Shown here: positions 1-5,631 of the stretch, one piece after another
Numbering within the stretch: the stretch's first letter is position 1
Layout of the letters: each line of letters starts with the position of its first letter
Translations under genes and position numbers: made by a program
NCBI GenBank assembly: GCA_903901375.1
Contig: CAIUQV010000598.1
Location: 1 to 6,102 of the forward strand
Length of the DNA stretch: 6,102 bases
Direction: 5' to 3'
Origin: an uncultured Ignavibacteriota bacterium
GTDB lineage: Bacteria; Bacteroidota; Ignavibacteria; Tepidaquicellales; Tepidaquicellaceae
Notes under the pieces: generated by a model
Seen by the model: only the letters and a program-made list of their open reading frames with translations
The model's database searches: none
Told to the model about the DNA's origin: nothing

Positions 1-329
1 AAGGTATGTTCTGCTGCAGAAAGTGTATTCCCTGTTTCGGAATTTATAATGGCAATACTTCTTTTGGTTGCATAATCAGTATCGATATGATCTAATCCTT
101 TTGAAGCTGTGCCAATTAACCTAAAATCACATCTTGAAAGAAATACTTTATCAATTATTCTCTTTGATTTAATAAGAAGTACTTTAAACTTTTTCCCGTA
201 AGAATAATTTAACAGCTGTGTGTTTGACATACCAATTTTTATGGATATTTGGAAGTTACTTTTATTTAATATGTCAAGATGTGAGATGTCTATCTTATCA
301 GCTATCAGTATTTTAACTTTTTCTGACAA
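1..329 (-). CDS. D-2-hydroxyacid dehydrogenase, SerA/PdxB-like, N-terminal fragment (cut by left edge)
   Basis: This is the first 109 codons of an NAD-dependent 2-hydroxyacid dehydrogenase; the rest lies beyond base 1. Seen: an opening beta strand KILIADKID (residues 6-14), then FKVLLIKS (48-55), LIGTASKGLDHID (71-83), YATKRSIAIIN (86-96) and GNTLSAAEHT (100-109). These match in order the N-terminal substrate domain and the entry to the nucleotide-binding domain of 3-phosphoglycerate dehydrogenase, the first step of serine synthesis. The only fitting start is TTG at 329: an in-frame stop lies 15 nt upstream, and the first ATG (residue 34) would remove the conserved first strand. No Shine-Dalgarno is visible. 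Oddities: K54 and T74 stand where typical SerA proteins have the arginines of VVRS and GRAG, and the GTAS-DHID stretch recalls PdxB. The family is secure; the substrate is not. It follows engB by 44 nt with no terminator between, so the two may be cotranscribed. Confidence 0.82.
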   Translation of the reverse strand, partial: MSEKVKILIADKIDISHLDILNKSNFQISIKIGMSNTQLLNYSYGKKFKVLLIKSKRIIDKVFLSRCDFRLIGTASKGLDHIDTDYATKRSIAIINSETGNTLSAAEHT

Positions 330-373
330 TAGATTGATAATTTATTTGAAAAGCAGTTTATAAGTAACTTTAC

Positions 374-979
374 TTAGTCTCTTTTTCTTGGATTTTTCAG
401 ACATTTTGAGATTAATGCAAGAATTTCATTTCTTCCTTCACCAGTAATTATAGAGAAAGGAATGTAGTCGATGCAAAGATCATCATTATTAACAATTTTA
501 GAACATCTGTAAATCTGTTTTTCCATTTTGTTCTTGGAAATCTTGTCAGATTTGGTAAGTACGATAACATACGGAATTTCATAATATTCCAGCCAGGTTA
601 CCATAAGTTCATCAAGATAAGTAGGTTCATGACGGGCATCAATAAGAACAAATACCATACTAACATTCTGTCTATCACTGACGTATTCTTCAACTAATTT
701 TCTCCAACCTGCTCGTATTTGCTCAGGAACCTTAGCATATCCATAGCCAGGTAAATCTACCAGATAAAATTCTTCATTTATCAAAAAATAATTCAGTTGA
801 CGTGTTTTACCAGGAACAGAACCTATTTTTGCCAAACTTTTTCTATTACAAATCTTATTAACCATAGAAGATTTACCCACATTAGATCTGCCGACAAAAA
901 CAAATTCGGGCAAAACAGATTTCGGCAATGTTCTTAAATCATATATACTTGTAATAAATTCTGCAGAATTAATCTTCAT
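374..979 (-). CDS. engB: Ribosome biogenesis GTP-binding protein EngB (YihA/YsxC)
   Basis: A 201-residue cytoplasmic GTPase of the TrmE-Era-EngA-EngB group. Family members bind the large ribosomal subunit precursor and are needed late in its assembly. Seen in order: G1/P-loop GRSNVGKS (30-37), switch I with PGKTR (56-60, T59 the likely magnesium-contacting threonine), G3 DLPGYGYAKV (75-84), G4 TKSD (142-145) and a G5 region ending in TGEG (179-182). The family hallmark PGKTRQLNYF, directly after switch I, is intact, and the length is normal for EngB. The G5 stretch reads FSIITGEG, against the more usual FS(S/A)xTGEG, a mild change. The start is ATG with no Shine-Dalgarno. It lies 350 nt downstream of rplQ beyond a terminator, so it should have its own promoter in 980-1272. 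The identification is firm. Confidence 0.96.
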   Translation of the reverse strand: MKINSAEFITSIYDLRTLPKSVLPEFVFVGRSNVGKSSMVNKICNRKSLAKIGSVPGKTRQLNYFLINEEFYLVDLPGYGYAKVPEQIRAGWRKLVEEYVSDRQNVSMVFVLIDARHEPTYLDELMVTWLEYYEIPYVIVLTKSDKISKNKMEKQIYRCSKIVNNDDLCIDYIPFSIITGEGRNEILALISKCLKNPRKRD

Positions 980-1013
980 TGTTCGTTAAAAATAATTGAA
1001 ATTCACTAACTTT

Positions 1014-1041
1014 CAGCTAAATAGCGCTTACTATTTTGCTG
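1014..1041. repeat. Imperfect inverted repeat sharing sequence with the rplQ terminator
   Basis: CAGC-T-AAATAG (1014-1024) pairs with CTATTT-T-GCTG (1031-1041) around a 6-nt loop, giving ten base pairs and one T-T mismatch. Its left part, AAATAGCGCTTACT (1019-1032), matches 13 of 14 bases of 1272-1285, which is one arm of the rplQ terminator. No T-run follows in the engB direction, so a terminator role is unlikely. It lies 35-62 nt upstream of the engB start, inside the presumed leader or promoter. It may be a decayed copy of the terminator or a regulatory hairpin. Confidence 0.4.
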
Positions 1042-1042
1042 T

Positions 1043-1076
1043 TTAACTAAAAAGTTAATGACAAAATGTTTAAACA
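1043..1076. repeat. Two small palindromes upstream of engB
   Basis: TTAACT-AAAA-AGTTAA (1043-1058) is a perfect 6-bp inverted repeat with a 4-nt spacer. TGTTTAAACA (1067-1076) is a perfect 10-bp palindrome. They sit 64-97 nt upstream of the engB start, where a transcription-factor operator could lie. Both are almost pure AT apart from one G-C pair per arm, so chance is a fair explanation. Confidence 0.35.
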
Positions 1077-1272
1077 AAAGTAATAAATTTGTTTAATTAT
1101 TTAAATGCTAAAATTAATCTTTTCTAATTTTAAAATTTGACTTGGATATATAATATCAGATGGAAAAATAAGTTATTAAATGTAGTGGCAGAATAGCTGT
1201 TTACTGGAAACACTAATTTAATAATAGAAGTATGAAATTTGATATACTCATCAAACATGTATATTAAAACGA

Positions 1273-1306
1273 AATAGCGATTACTGAATAAACAGCAACC
1301 GCTATT
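1273..1306 (-). terminator. Rho-independent terminator after rplQ
   Basis: Read on the minus strand, AATAGCGGTTGCTG (1306-1293) pairs with CAGTAATCGCTATT (1286-1273) around the loop TTTATT (1292-1287). The 14-bp stem has no mismatch if two G-U wobbles are allowed. The outer seven pairs (AATAGCG/CGCTATT) are perfect. The stem is followed by TTCGTTTTAAT, a broken but T-rich tail. The hairpin begins 24 nt after the last base of rplQ and ends the ribosomal-protein/RNA polymerase operon, which is where a terminator is expected. There is no T-tract on the other strand, so it looks one-directional. Confidence 0.78.
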
Positions 1307-1329
1307 GTAAGAAAATTTATATTAAAGAA

Positions 1330-1935
1330 TTAATCTTCTTTCTTCTTTTTAGTAACAGTTTTTTTAGCAGTAGTTTTCTTAACTGGTTTTTCTGCAGAAA
1401 CTTCCTTAGTCTTCTTTGAAACAGTCTTCTTCACAGGTTTATCAGATTTCTTTTCTTCTACTGCAGCATCAGTCTTTACTTTTTTCGTTGTGCTTTTTTT
1501 AGCAGGAGCTTTCGCAGTCGTTTTAGGAGCTTTTACTTCTGCTTTTGGTTTTTCAACTATTCCAAAATCCACGAATTCTATGATAGCACGTTCACCGCCA
1601 TCACCCAACCTGAATCCACTTTTCAGAACTCTTGTGTAACCACCATTTCTGTTCAGTATTTTTGGACCTACTTCTTTTAAAAGAATATTAATAGCTTCTT
1701 TATCTTTTAAGAACTTTCTGATTTCTCTTGCATAGTGAACATAAAGTTCCGAAGATTTATTTGCATTCTTAGCTTTTGTGAGCAAAGGTTCGACATATTG
1801 TCTGAGTTCCTTTGCTTTTGCCAATGTTGTTGTTATTCTTTTATGTTTAATTAAAGAAATACAAAGGTTCATAAGCAAAGCTTTTCTGTGACTCGCTGTT
1901 CTATTTAATTTTCTACCTTTTTTTCTGTGTTCCAT
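1330..1935 (-). CDS. rplQ: 50S ribosomal protein L17 with long lysine-rich C-terminal tail
   Basis: L17 is a large-subunit protein near the peptide exit region and is normally the last gene of the alpha operon, as here. Residues 1-125 are the conserved fold. The opening MEHRKKGRKLNRTASHRKAL, then ITTTLAKAKELRQYVEPLLTKAK (34-56) and the closing GFRLGDGGERAIIEFVD (107-123), are typical. Most bacterial L17 proteins end near this point at about 115-130 residues. This one runs to 201, with a tail (126-201) made mainly of Lys, Ala, Thr, Val and Glu, without predicted fold and resembling histone H1 tails. The tail contains a near repeat, KPVKKTVSKKTK (167-178) and KPVKKTTAKKTV (184-195). The start is ATG without a clear Shine-Dalgarno, 42 nt after rpoA. 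Confidence 0.97.
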   Translation of the reverse strand: MEHRKKGRKLNRTASHRKALLMNLCISLIKHKRITTTLAKAKELRQYVEPLLTKAKNANKSSELYVHYAREIRKFLKDKEAINILLKEVGPKILNRNGGYTRVLKSGFRLGDGGERAIIEFVDFGIVEKPKAEVKAPKTTAKAPAKKSTTKKVKTDAAVEEKKSDKPVKKTVSKKTKEVSAEKPVKKTTAKKTVTKKKKED

Positions 1936-1977
1936 TCTTTACAAAAAATTTGTTTTCAAAATAATAACTGAAGCAAT

Positions 1978-2973
1978 TTACTTCTTCTTTTCTTCTCCGA
2001 TATACTTATCAACGTCCATACCAAACGTTAAACCGAAACTTTCAATTAAATCTCCAAGTTCTGCTAATGACTTTCTGCCGAAATTCCTGTAATGAAGCAT
2101 ATCCGATTCCTGTTTACCAACTAATTCAGCAATGTTTCTTATATTGGCAGAACGCAAACAGTTCTGTGACCTTACTGAAAGGTCGAGTTCATCCACAGGT
2201 GTAAGGAGTATTTTCTTAATACTTTCAAATTGCTCATCTTTTACTTCTTCTTCGGTATCTCTAATTTCAGCATCAGGACTGAGATTAAGGAATAACTGTA
2301 TGTGATCTTTTAAAAGTCTTGAAGCTATGATAATTGCCATTTCCGGTTCCATCGATCCGTTAGTTGTTACATCAAGAACTAACTTCTCATAATCTGTTCT
2401 CTGGGCCACACGTGTGTTTTCAATAACATAATTCACATTCAAAATAGGTGAAAATAATGAGTCCATAGCAATAAATCCAAGAGGTAAATCATGTTTCTTG
2501 TTTTCTTCAGAAGGTACATATCCAATGCCGGTTCCAATTCTTAATTCAACATCCATCACACCTTCTTTATTCAATGTAGCAATGTGTAAATCCGGGTTTA
2601 AAATTTCAAAATCTGCAGTTGCTTCCTGAATATGTTTTGCTTTTAATTCAGCAGGTCCGGATATCTTGAATTCAATCTTTGAAGATTTACCGGTCAAATC
2701 TTTAAAACGGACTTCCTTCAGATTTAAAATAATTTCTGAAAGATCTTCGACAACACCTTTAATTGTTGTAAATTCATGATGAATATCGTTAACCTTTAAA
2801 GCAATTATTGCTGTTCCGGGAAGAGAAGATATTAGAACCCTTCTTAATGAATTACCAATAGTTACACCATAACCTCTTTCTAGTGGCTGCAAAATAAACC
2901 TTCCGAAAGTATCGGTATAAGTGGATTCTTCTTTTATTACCTTCTCCGGTAAATGTAAATGATTAATTTTCAT
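1978..2973 (-). CDS. rpoA: DNA-directed RNA polymerase alpha subunit
   Basis: A 331-residue alpha subunit, the dimer that nucleates RNA polymerase assembly. The N-terminal domain (about 1-235) has the dimerisation helix GNSLRRVLISSLPGTAI (40-56) and the conserved HHEF (65-68) and ILNLKEVRF (82-90) stretches. An acidic linker (about 236-252) leads to the C-terminal domain (about 255-325). There the helix-hairpin-helix residues that bind promoter UP elements in E. coli are retained: R268, N271 and C272 in VRSQNC, then G299, K301, S302 and E305 in NFGRKSLAE. UP-element and activator contacts should therefore be possible. Length and domain order are normal. The start is ATG, 22 nt after rpsD, with no Shine-Dalgarno. 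Its position between rpsD and rplQ is the classic alpha-operon order. Confidence 0.99.
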   Translation of the reverse strand: MKINHLHLPEKVIKEESTYTDTFGRFILQPLERGYGVTIGNSLRRVLISSLPGTAIIALKVNDIHHEFTTIKGVVEDLSEIILNLKEVRFKDLTGKSSKIEFKISGPAELKAKHIQEATADFEILNPDLHIATLNKEGVMDVELRIGTGIGYVPSEENKKHDLPLGFIAMDSLFSPILNVNYVIENTRVAQRTDYEKLVLDVTTNGSMEPEMAIIIASRLLKDHIQLFLNLSPDAEIRDTEEEVKDEQFESIKKILLTPVDELDLSVRSQNCLRSANIRNIAELVGKQESDMLHYRNFGRKSLAELGDLIESFGLTFGMDVDKYIGEEKKK

Positions 2974-2995
2974 TATTAGTATTTAATATTAAATT

Positions 2996-3625
2996 TTATT
3001 TCGAATATAACTCAACGACCAACTGCTCGTTTCCGATAAAAGGTACTTCAGACCTTTCAGGAATATGCAAAAATGTTCCGGCCATATTAGCTTTATCTAA
3101 ATTTAACCAAGTAGGAATCATATTATCTTTCATTCTTTTCATTGCATCATGGAAAGCAGGCAATTTCTTACTTTTTTCCCTTACTGTCACAACATCTCCG
3201 GCTTTTAACATATAAGAAGGAATATTTACGATTTTTCCGTTAACTGTTAAATGCTTGTGTAATATCAATTGTCTTGCAGCTTTACGCGAAGGAGCCAGAC
3301 CAATTCTGTAAAGTGTATTATCAAACCTGCTCTCAAGTATCTTAACGAGGTTTTCACCTGTAATGCCTTTACGTTTTGCTGCTTCAGAGAAATAACCTCT
3401 AAATTGTTTTTCCAGCAATCCATAAGTTTTACGGATTTTCTGTTTTTCTCTTAACTGAACCAAATAGTCAGAGGTCCTTGGTCTTTTGCTCATTCCATGC
3501 TGACCAGGAGGATAGTTTCTTGATTCGATAGGACATTTATCTGTAAAGCACTTTACGCCCTTTAAAAATAATTTAGTTCTTTCTCTTCTGCAGAGTTTAC
3601 AACTTGCATCAGTATATCTTGCCAT
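2996..3625 (-). CDS. rpsD: 30S ribosomal protein S4, zinc-binding form
   Basis: A 209-residue S4, a primary 16S rRNA-binding protein that starts small-subunit assembly and helps decoding accuracy. The N-terminus carries four cysteines (C9, C12, C26, C31, in CKLCRR and CFTDKC), the zinc-binding C+ form known from Bacillus and Thermus relatives and lost in E. coli. The signature NYPPGQHG (37-44) follows. The S4 RNA-binding domain is at about 99-155 (SRFDNTLYRIGLAPSRKAAR and HLTVNGKIVNIPSY). In E. coli, S4 represses its own operon by binding the leader at rpsM. Since rpsD is here inside the alpha operon, the same feedback is possible but not shown. The start is ATG, 33 nt after rpsK; only a weak purine stretch (AAAGAGAAAA) precedes it. 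Confidence 0.99.
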   Translation of the reverse strand: MARYTDASCKLCRRERTKLFLKGVKCFTDKCPIESRNYPPGQHGMSKRPRTSDYLVQLREKQKIRKTYGLLEKQFRGYFSEAAKRKGITGENLVKILESRFDNTLYRIGLAPSRKAARQLILHKHLTVNGKIVNIPSYMLKAGDVVTVREKSKKLPAFHDAMKRMKDNMIPTWLNLDKANMAGTFLHIPERSEVPFIGNEQLVVELYSK

Positions 3626-3658
3626 TTATAATTTTCTCTTTAATTATAATAAAATTTT

Positions 3659-4045
3659 TTATACTCTTCTTTTCTTTGGAGGTCTGCATCCGTTATGAGG
3701 CAGAGGTGTAATATCTTTGATTGAAGTAATCTCAAGTCCCGCAGTATTCAAAGCACGTACTGCTGCATCTCTACCGGAACCAACACCTTTAATCAAGACT
3801 TCAACTTTTTTCAATCCAAGGTCACATGCTTCTTTAGCAGCAGCTTCGGCTGTCAATTGTGCAGCAAATGGTGTATTCTTTTTTGACCCTTTGAATCCCA
3901 TTTTTCCTGATGAAGCCCAGGAAATTGTATTTCCGTAAGAATCAGTTAATGTAACAATAACATTATTAAAAGTTGCCCTGATTCGTGCCACACCGGTTGA
4001 TTCTACCTGAATTTTCTTCTTTGTCTTTTTTACAGTTTTTGCCAA
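3659..4045 (-). CDS. rpsK: 30S ribosomal protein S11
   Basis: A 128-residue S11, part of the small-subunit platform beside the mRNA exit (Shine-Dalgarno) cleft. Conserved blocks are ATFNNVIVTLTDSYGNTISW (24-43), SGKMGFKGSKKNTPFAAQ (46-63), GVGSGRDAAVRAL (87-99) and the C-terminal signature DITPLPHNGCRPPKKRRV (111-128). The N-terminus has a short lysine-rich stretch (3-11), normal for the family. The start codon is TTG at 4045, giving (M)AKTVKK. In-frame codons upstream are TAA TAT TTA TCA GAT, so no ATG or GTG alternative exists. No Shine-Dalgarno precedes it. The gap to rpsM is 40 nt. Identification is certain, and the TTG start is well supported. Confidence 0.98.
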   Translation of the reverse strand: MAKTVKKTKKKIQVESTGVARIRATFNNVIVTLTDSYGNTISWASSGKMGFKGSKKNTPFAAQLTAEAAAKEACDLGLKKVEVLIKGVGSGRDAAVRALNTAGLEITSIKDITPLPHNGCRPPKKRRV

Positions 4046-4085
4046 ATCTGATAAATATTAATTGTTTAAAAATTATGTTTTTAAA

Positions 4086-4466
4086 TTACTTCTTAGCTGC
4101 AGCTTTTTTCTTTCCTGCAACAGTTTTTCTCTTACCTTTTCTGGTTCTTGCATTGGTACGAGTTCTTTGACCTCTAACAGGTAATCCTCTTCTATGTCTT
4201 TTCCCTCTGTATGTTCCAATATCGATTAACCTTTTTATATTCATCTGAACTTCAGACTTTAACGCACCTTCGATCTTTATAAAACCAATTTCAGTTCTGA
4301 TTTTATTTACTTCATCATCCGTTAATGCAGAGACTTTAGTATTTTCGTTAATACCAAGTTTGCTTAATATCGATTTTGATGTCGATACACCAATTCCGAA
4401 AATAGAGGTTAATCCTATTACAACCCTTTTGTTTCTTGGAAGGTCAACACCTGCTATTCTTGCCAA
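4086..4466 (-). CDS. rpsM: 30S ribosomal protein S13
   Basis: A 126-residue S13, which sits in the head of the small subunit and contacts the P-site tRNA and the large subunit. The N-terminus MARIAGVDLPRNKRV and the helix-two-turn-helix region (GLTSIFGIG, 18-26) are typical. The C-terminal signature TYRGKRHRRGLPVRGQRT spans 85-102. A basic tail rich in Lys and Ala (110-126) ends the protein; such tails reach the tRNA in the known structures. The start is TTG at 4466: in-frame codons upstream are TAA CAG GAG TAT AAA, so no ATG is available. AGGAG lies six bases before the TTG. It opens the alpha-operon segment (rpsM-rpsK-rpsD-rpoA-rplQ), 33 nt after rpmJ. Confidence 0.98.
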   Translation of the reverse strand: MARIAGVDLPRNKRVVIGLTSIFGIGVSTSKSILSKLGINENTKVSALTDDEVNKIRTEIGFIKIEGALKSEVQMNIKRLIDIGTYRGKRHRRGLPVRGQRTRTNARTRKGKRKTVAGKKKAAAKK

Positions 4467-4472
4467 TTTATA

Positions 4473-4477
4473 CTCCT
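4473..4477 (-). promoter_or_regulatory. Shine-Dalgarno of rpsM
   Basis: AGGAG followed by the 6-nt spacer TATAAA and the TTG start. It is the only textbook ribosome binding site among the gene starts of this window, and it settles the non-ATG start of rpsM. Confidence 0.8.
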
Positions 4478-4499
4478 GTTATTAATTAATTTTTAAAAA

Positions 4500-4613
4500 T
4501 TATCCCTGACGCTGTTTATGCTTAGGATTTGTGCATATCACTCTTACAACGCCTTTGCGTTTAATTATCTTGCACTTATCACACATTTTTTTTACGGAAC
4601 TTCTGACTTTCAT
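4500..4613 (-). CDS. rpmJ: 50S ribosomal protein L36
   Basis: A 37-residue L36, the smallest large-subunit protein, which stabilises 23S rRNA. The translation starts MKVRSSVKKMCDKCK and ends in TNPKHKQRQG, the family pattern. The zinc ligands of the C+ form are all present: C11, C14, C27 and H32. The start is ATG at 4613 and the stop is TAA. Its place between infA (19 nt upstream) and rpsM (33 nt downstream) is the usual one. No Shine-Dalgarno is seen. The length is normal (37-38 residues for most bacteria). Confidence 0.98.
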   Translation of the reverse strand: MKVRSSVKKMCDKCKIIKRKGVVRVICTNPKHKQRQG

Positions 4614-4632
4614 ATACTATAGAATTAATTTT

Positions 4633-4851
4633 TTATTTATACCTGTATGTTATTCTTCCTTTGGTTAAATCATATGGAGATAACTCAACACTTACTTTAT
4701 CACCCTGCAGAATTCTTATATAATGCATTCTCATCTTTCCAGATATGTGAGCAAGAATTTCGTGACCGTTTTCCAGCTTTACTCTGAAAGTTGTATTCGG
4801 AAGAATTTCTGTAATCACACCGTCTACTTTTATTGAATCCTGTTTAACCAA
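4633..4851 (-). CDS. infA: Translation initiation factor IF-1
   Basis: A 72-residue single OB-fold protein that binds the ribosomal A site during initiation with IF-2 and IF-3. The core NTTFRVKLENGHEILAHISG (19-38), then KMRMHYIRILQGDKV (39-53) and the ending SPYDLTKGRITYRYK (58-72), are nearly invariant family sequence, and the length is exactly typical. The start is TTG at 4851, giving (M)VKQDSIKVDG, which aligns with the usual MAKxDxIxxxG. The in-frame codons upstream (TAA CAA TAT AAA ATA CAT) offer no ATG, GTG or other TTG. No Shine-Dalgarno is visible. It begins 7 nt after the map stop, so translation may be coupled to map. Confidence 0.98.
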   Translation of the reverse strand: MVKQDSIKVDGVITEILPNTTFRVKLENGHEILAHISGKMRMHYIRILQGDKVSVELSPYDLTKGRITYRYK

Positions 4852-4858
4852 ATGTATT

Positions 4859-5620
4859 TTATATTGTTAATATTTCTGCATTTCCATCTGTAATCAAAAT
4901 AGTATGCTCAAAATGGGCAGATGGTTCACCATCTCTTGTAACTATTGTCCAGCCATCGCTTAAAGTTTTAACACCATACGTACCATAATTTACCATTGGT
5001 TCTATTGCAATCGTCATTCCCGCCCTAAGCTTAAAATTACTTGATGTACTGTAAAAATTTGGTACAGGGGGCTCTTCATGCAAATTCTTACCTATCCCGT
5101 GTCCAACTAAATCTCTAACTATTCCATATCCTGAACCTTCTGCGTATGTCTGCACAGCTACTGCAATATCATTAATACTGTTTCCAGAAGAAGCTTTTGA
5201 TATGCCCTTATACAGAGATTCTTCTGTTATTTTAAGTAATTTCCTTTTTCTAGAATCTATTTCACCTACTGCAAACGTATAAGCCGAATCACCATAATAT
5301 CCATTTTTCAATACACCCACATCAATCGATACAATATCACCTTCTTCTAGTTTTCTCTCTGATGGAATCCCATGAACCACTTCTTCATTAACTGAGATGC
5401 AAGCACTCGCAGGAAAACCTTTTCTTTTTCTTGTACCACCATAACCTTTAAAAGCCGGAATTGCATCGTTACTTAATATAAATTTTTCTATTTCTAAATC
5501 CAGTGATTTAGTTGTAACTCCAGGCTTAACAAAATCTTTTATATGTTTTAATGTTTCAGCAACAATTTTGTTGCTAATCCTCATCAACTCAATTTCTTTC
5601 TCACTTTTAATTAATGACAT
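4859..5620 (-). CDS. map: Methionine aminopeptidase, type I
   Basis: A 253-residue cytoplasmic metalloprotease that removes the initiator methionine from new proteins with a small second residue. All active-site residues of the pita-bread fold are present: metal ligands D100 (SIDVGV), D111 (YGDSAYTF), H174 (GHGIG), E207 (AIEPM) and E238 (HFEHT), plus the catalytic-pocket histidines H83 (VVHGIP) and H181. There is no N-terminal zinc-finger extension and no type II insertion, so this is the short bacterial type Ia form. The start is ATG, 11 nt after secY. No adk gene lies between secY and map, unlike in Bacillus. Its location after secY and before infA is common in this lineage. Confidence 0.98.
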   Translation of the reverse strand: MSLIKSEKEIELMRISNKIVAETLKHIKDFVKPGVTTKSLDLEIEKFILSNDAIPAFKGYGGTRKRKGFPASACISVNEEVVHGIPSERKLEEGDIVSIDVGVLKNGYYGDSAYTFAVGEIDSRKRKLLKITEESLYKGISKASSGNSINDIAVAVQTYAEGSGYGIVRDLVGHGIGKNLHEEPPVPNFYSTSSNFKLRAGMTIAIEPMVNYGTYGVKTLSDGWTIVTRDGEPSAHFEHTILITDGNAEILTI

Positions 5621-5631
5621 CTAAATGAAAA

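Larger units (their letters stand above)
980..1329. other. Noncoding gap between rplQ and engB
   Basis: These 350 nt are strongly AT-rich, and only trivial ORFs (about a dozen codons) occur on either strand. I see no tRNA or known RNA family. The rplQ-proximal side holds the terminator (1273-1306). The engB-proximal side holds a cluster of small inverted repeats between 1014 and 1076, described separately. A short hairpin, TGTTT-ACTGG-AAACA, sits at 1198-1212. The promoter for engB must lie here if the terminator works. A weak candidate in the Bacteroidota style is TTTG (1078-1075) followed after 17 nt by TAACTTTT (1057-1050), reading toward engB. It is one base off the TAnnTTTG motif and not reliable in such AT-rich DNA. 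Confidence 0.7.

Noticed and set aside
362..375. Small inverted repeat AAGTA-ACTT-TACTT at the end of engB as a terminator
   Set aside because: Only five weak pairs, it overlaps the stop codon and no T-run follows on the minus strand.
1137..1156. TTGACT followed by TAATAT on the plus strand as a sigma-70 promoter
   Set aside because: The spacer is about 8 nt, far too short, and no plus-strand gene follows.
1183..1215. TAGTG and CACTA flanking a small hairpin as a structured RNA
   Set aside because: Stems of five pairs with a large internal part; no match to a family I know and no coding or terminator context.
3269..3454. Plus-strand open frame of 61 codons inside rpsD
   Set aside because: It lies wholly antisense to the conserved S4 gene, and its translation has no recognisable feature; it is a shadow of the coding strand.
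3717..3938. Plus-strand open frame of 73 codons inside rpsK
   Set aside because: Antisense to S11, with alanine-rich composition that follows from the S11 codons; no independent support.
3985..4170. Plus-strand open frame of 61 codons across the rpsK-rpsM junction, with a hydrophobic end
   Set aside because: The Phe/Leu-rich hydrophobic stretch is the reverse complement of the lysine-rich S13 tail, so it is an artefact and not a membrane protein.
4487..4502. 16-bp palindrome of A and T only at the rpmJ stop
   Set aside because: Composed wholly of A-T pairs in AT-rich spacer; no reason to prefer function over chance.
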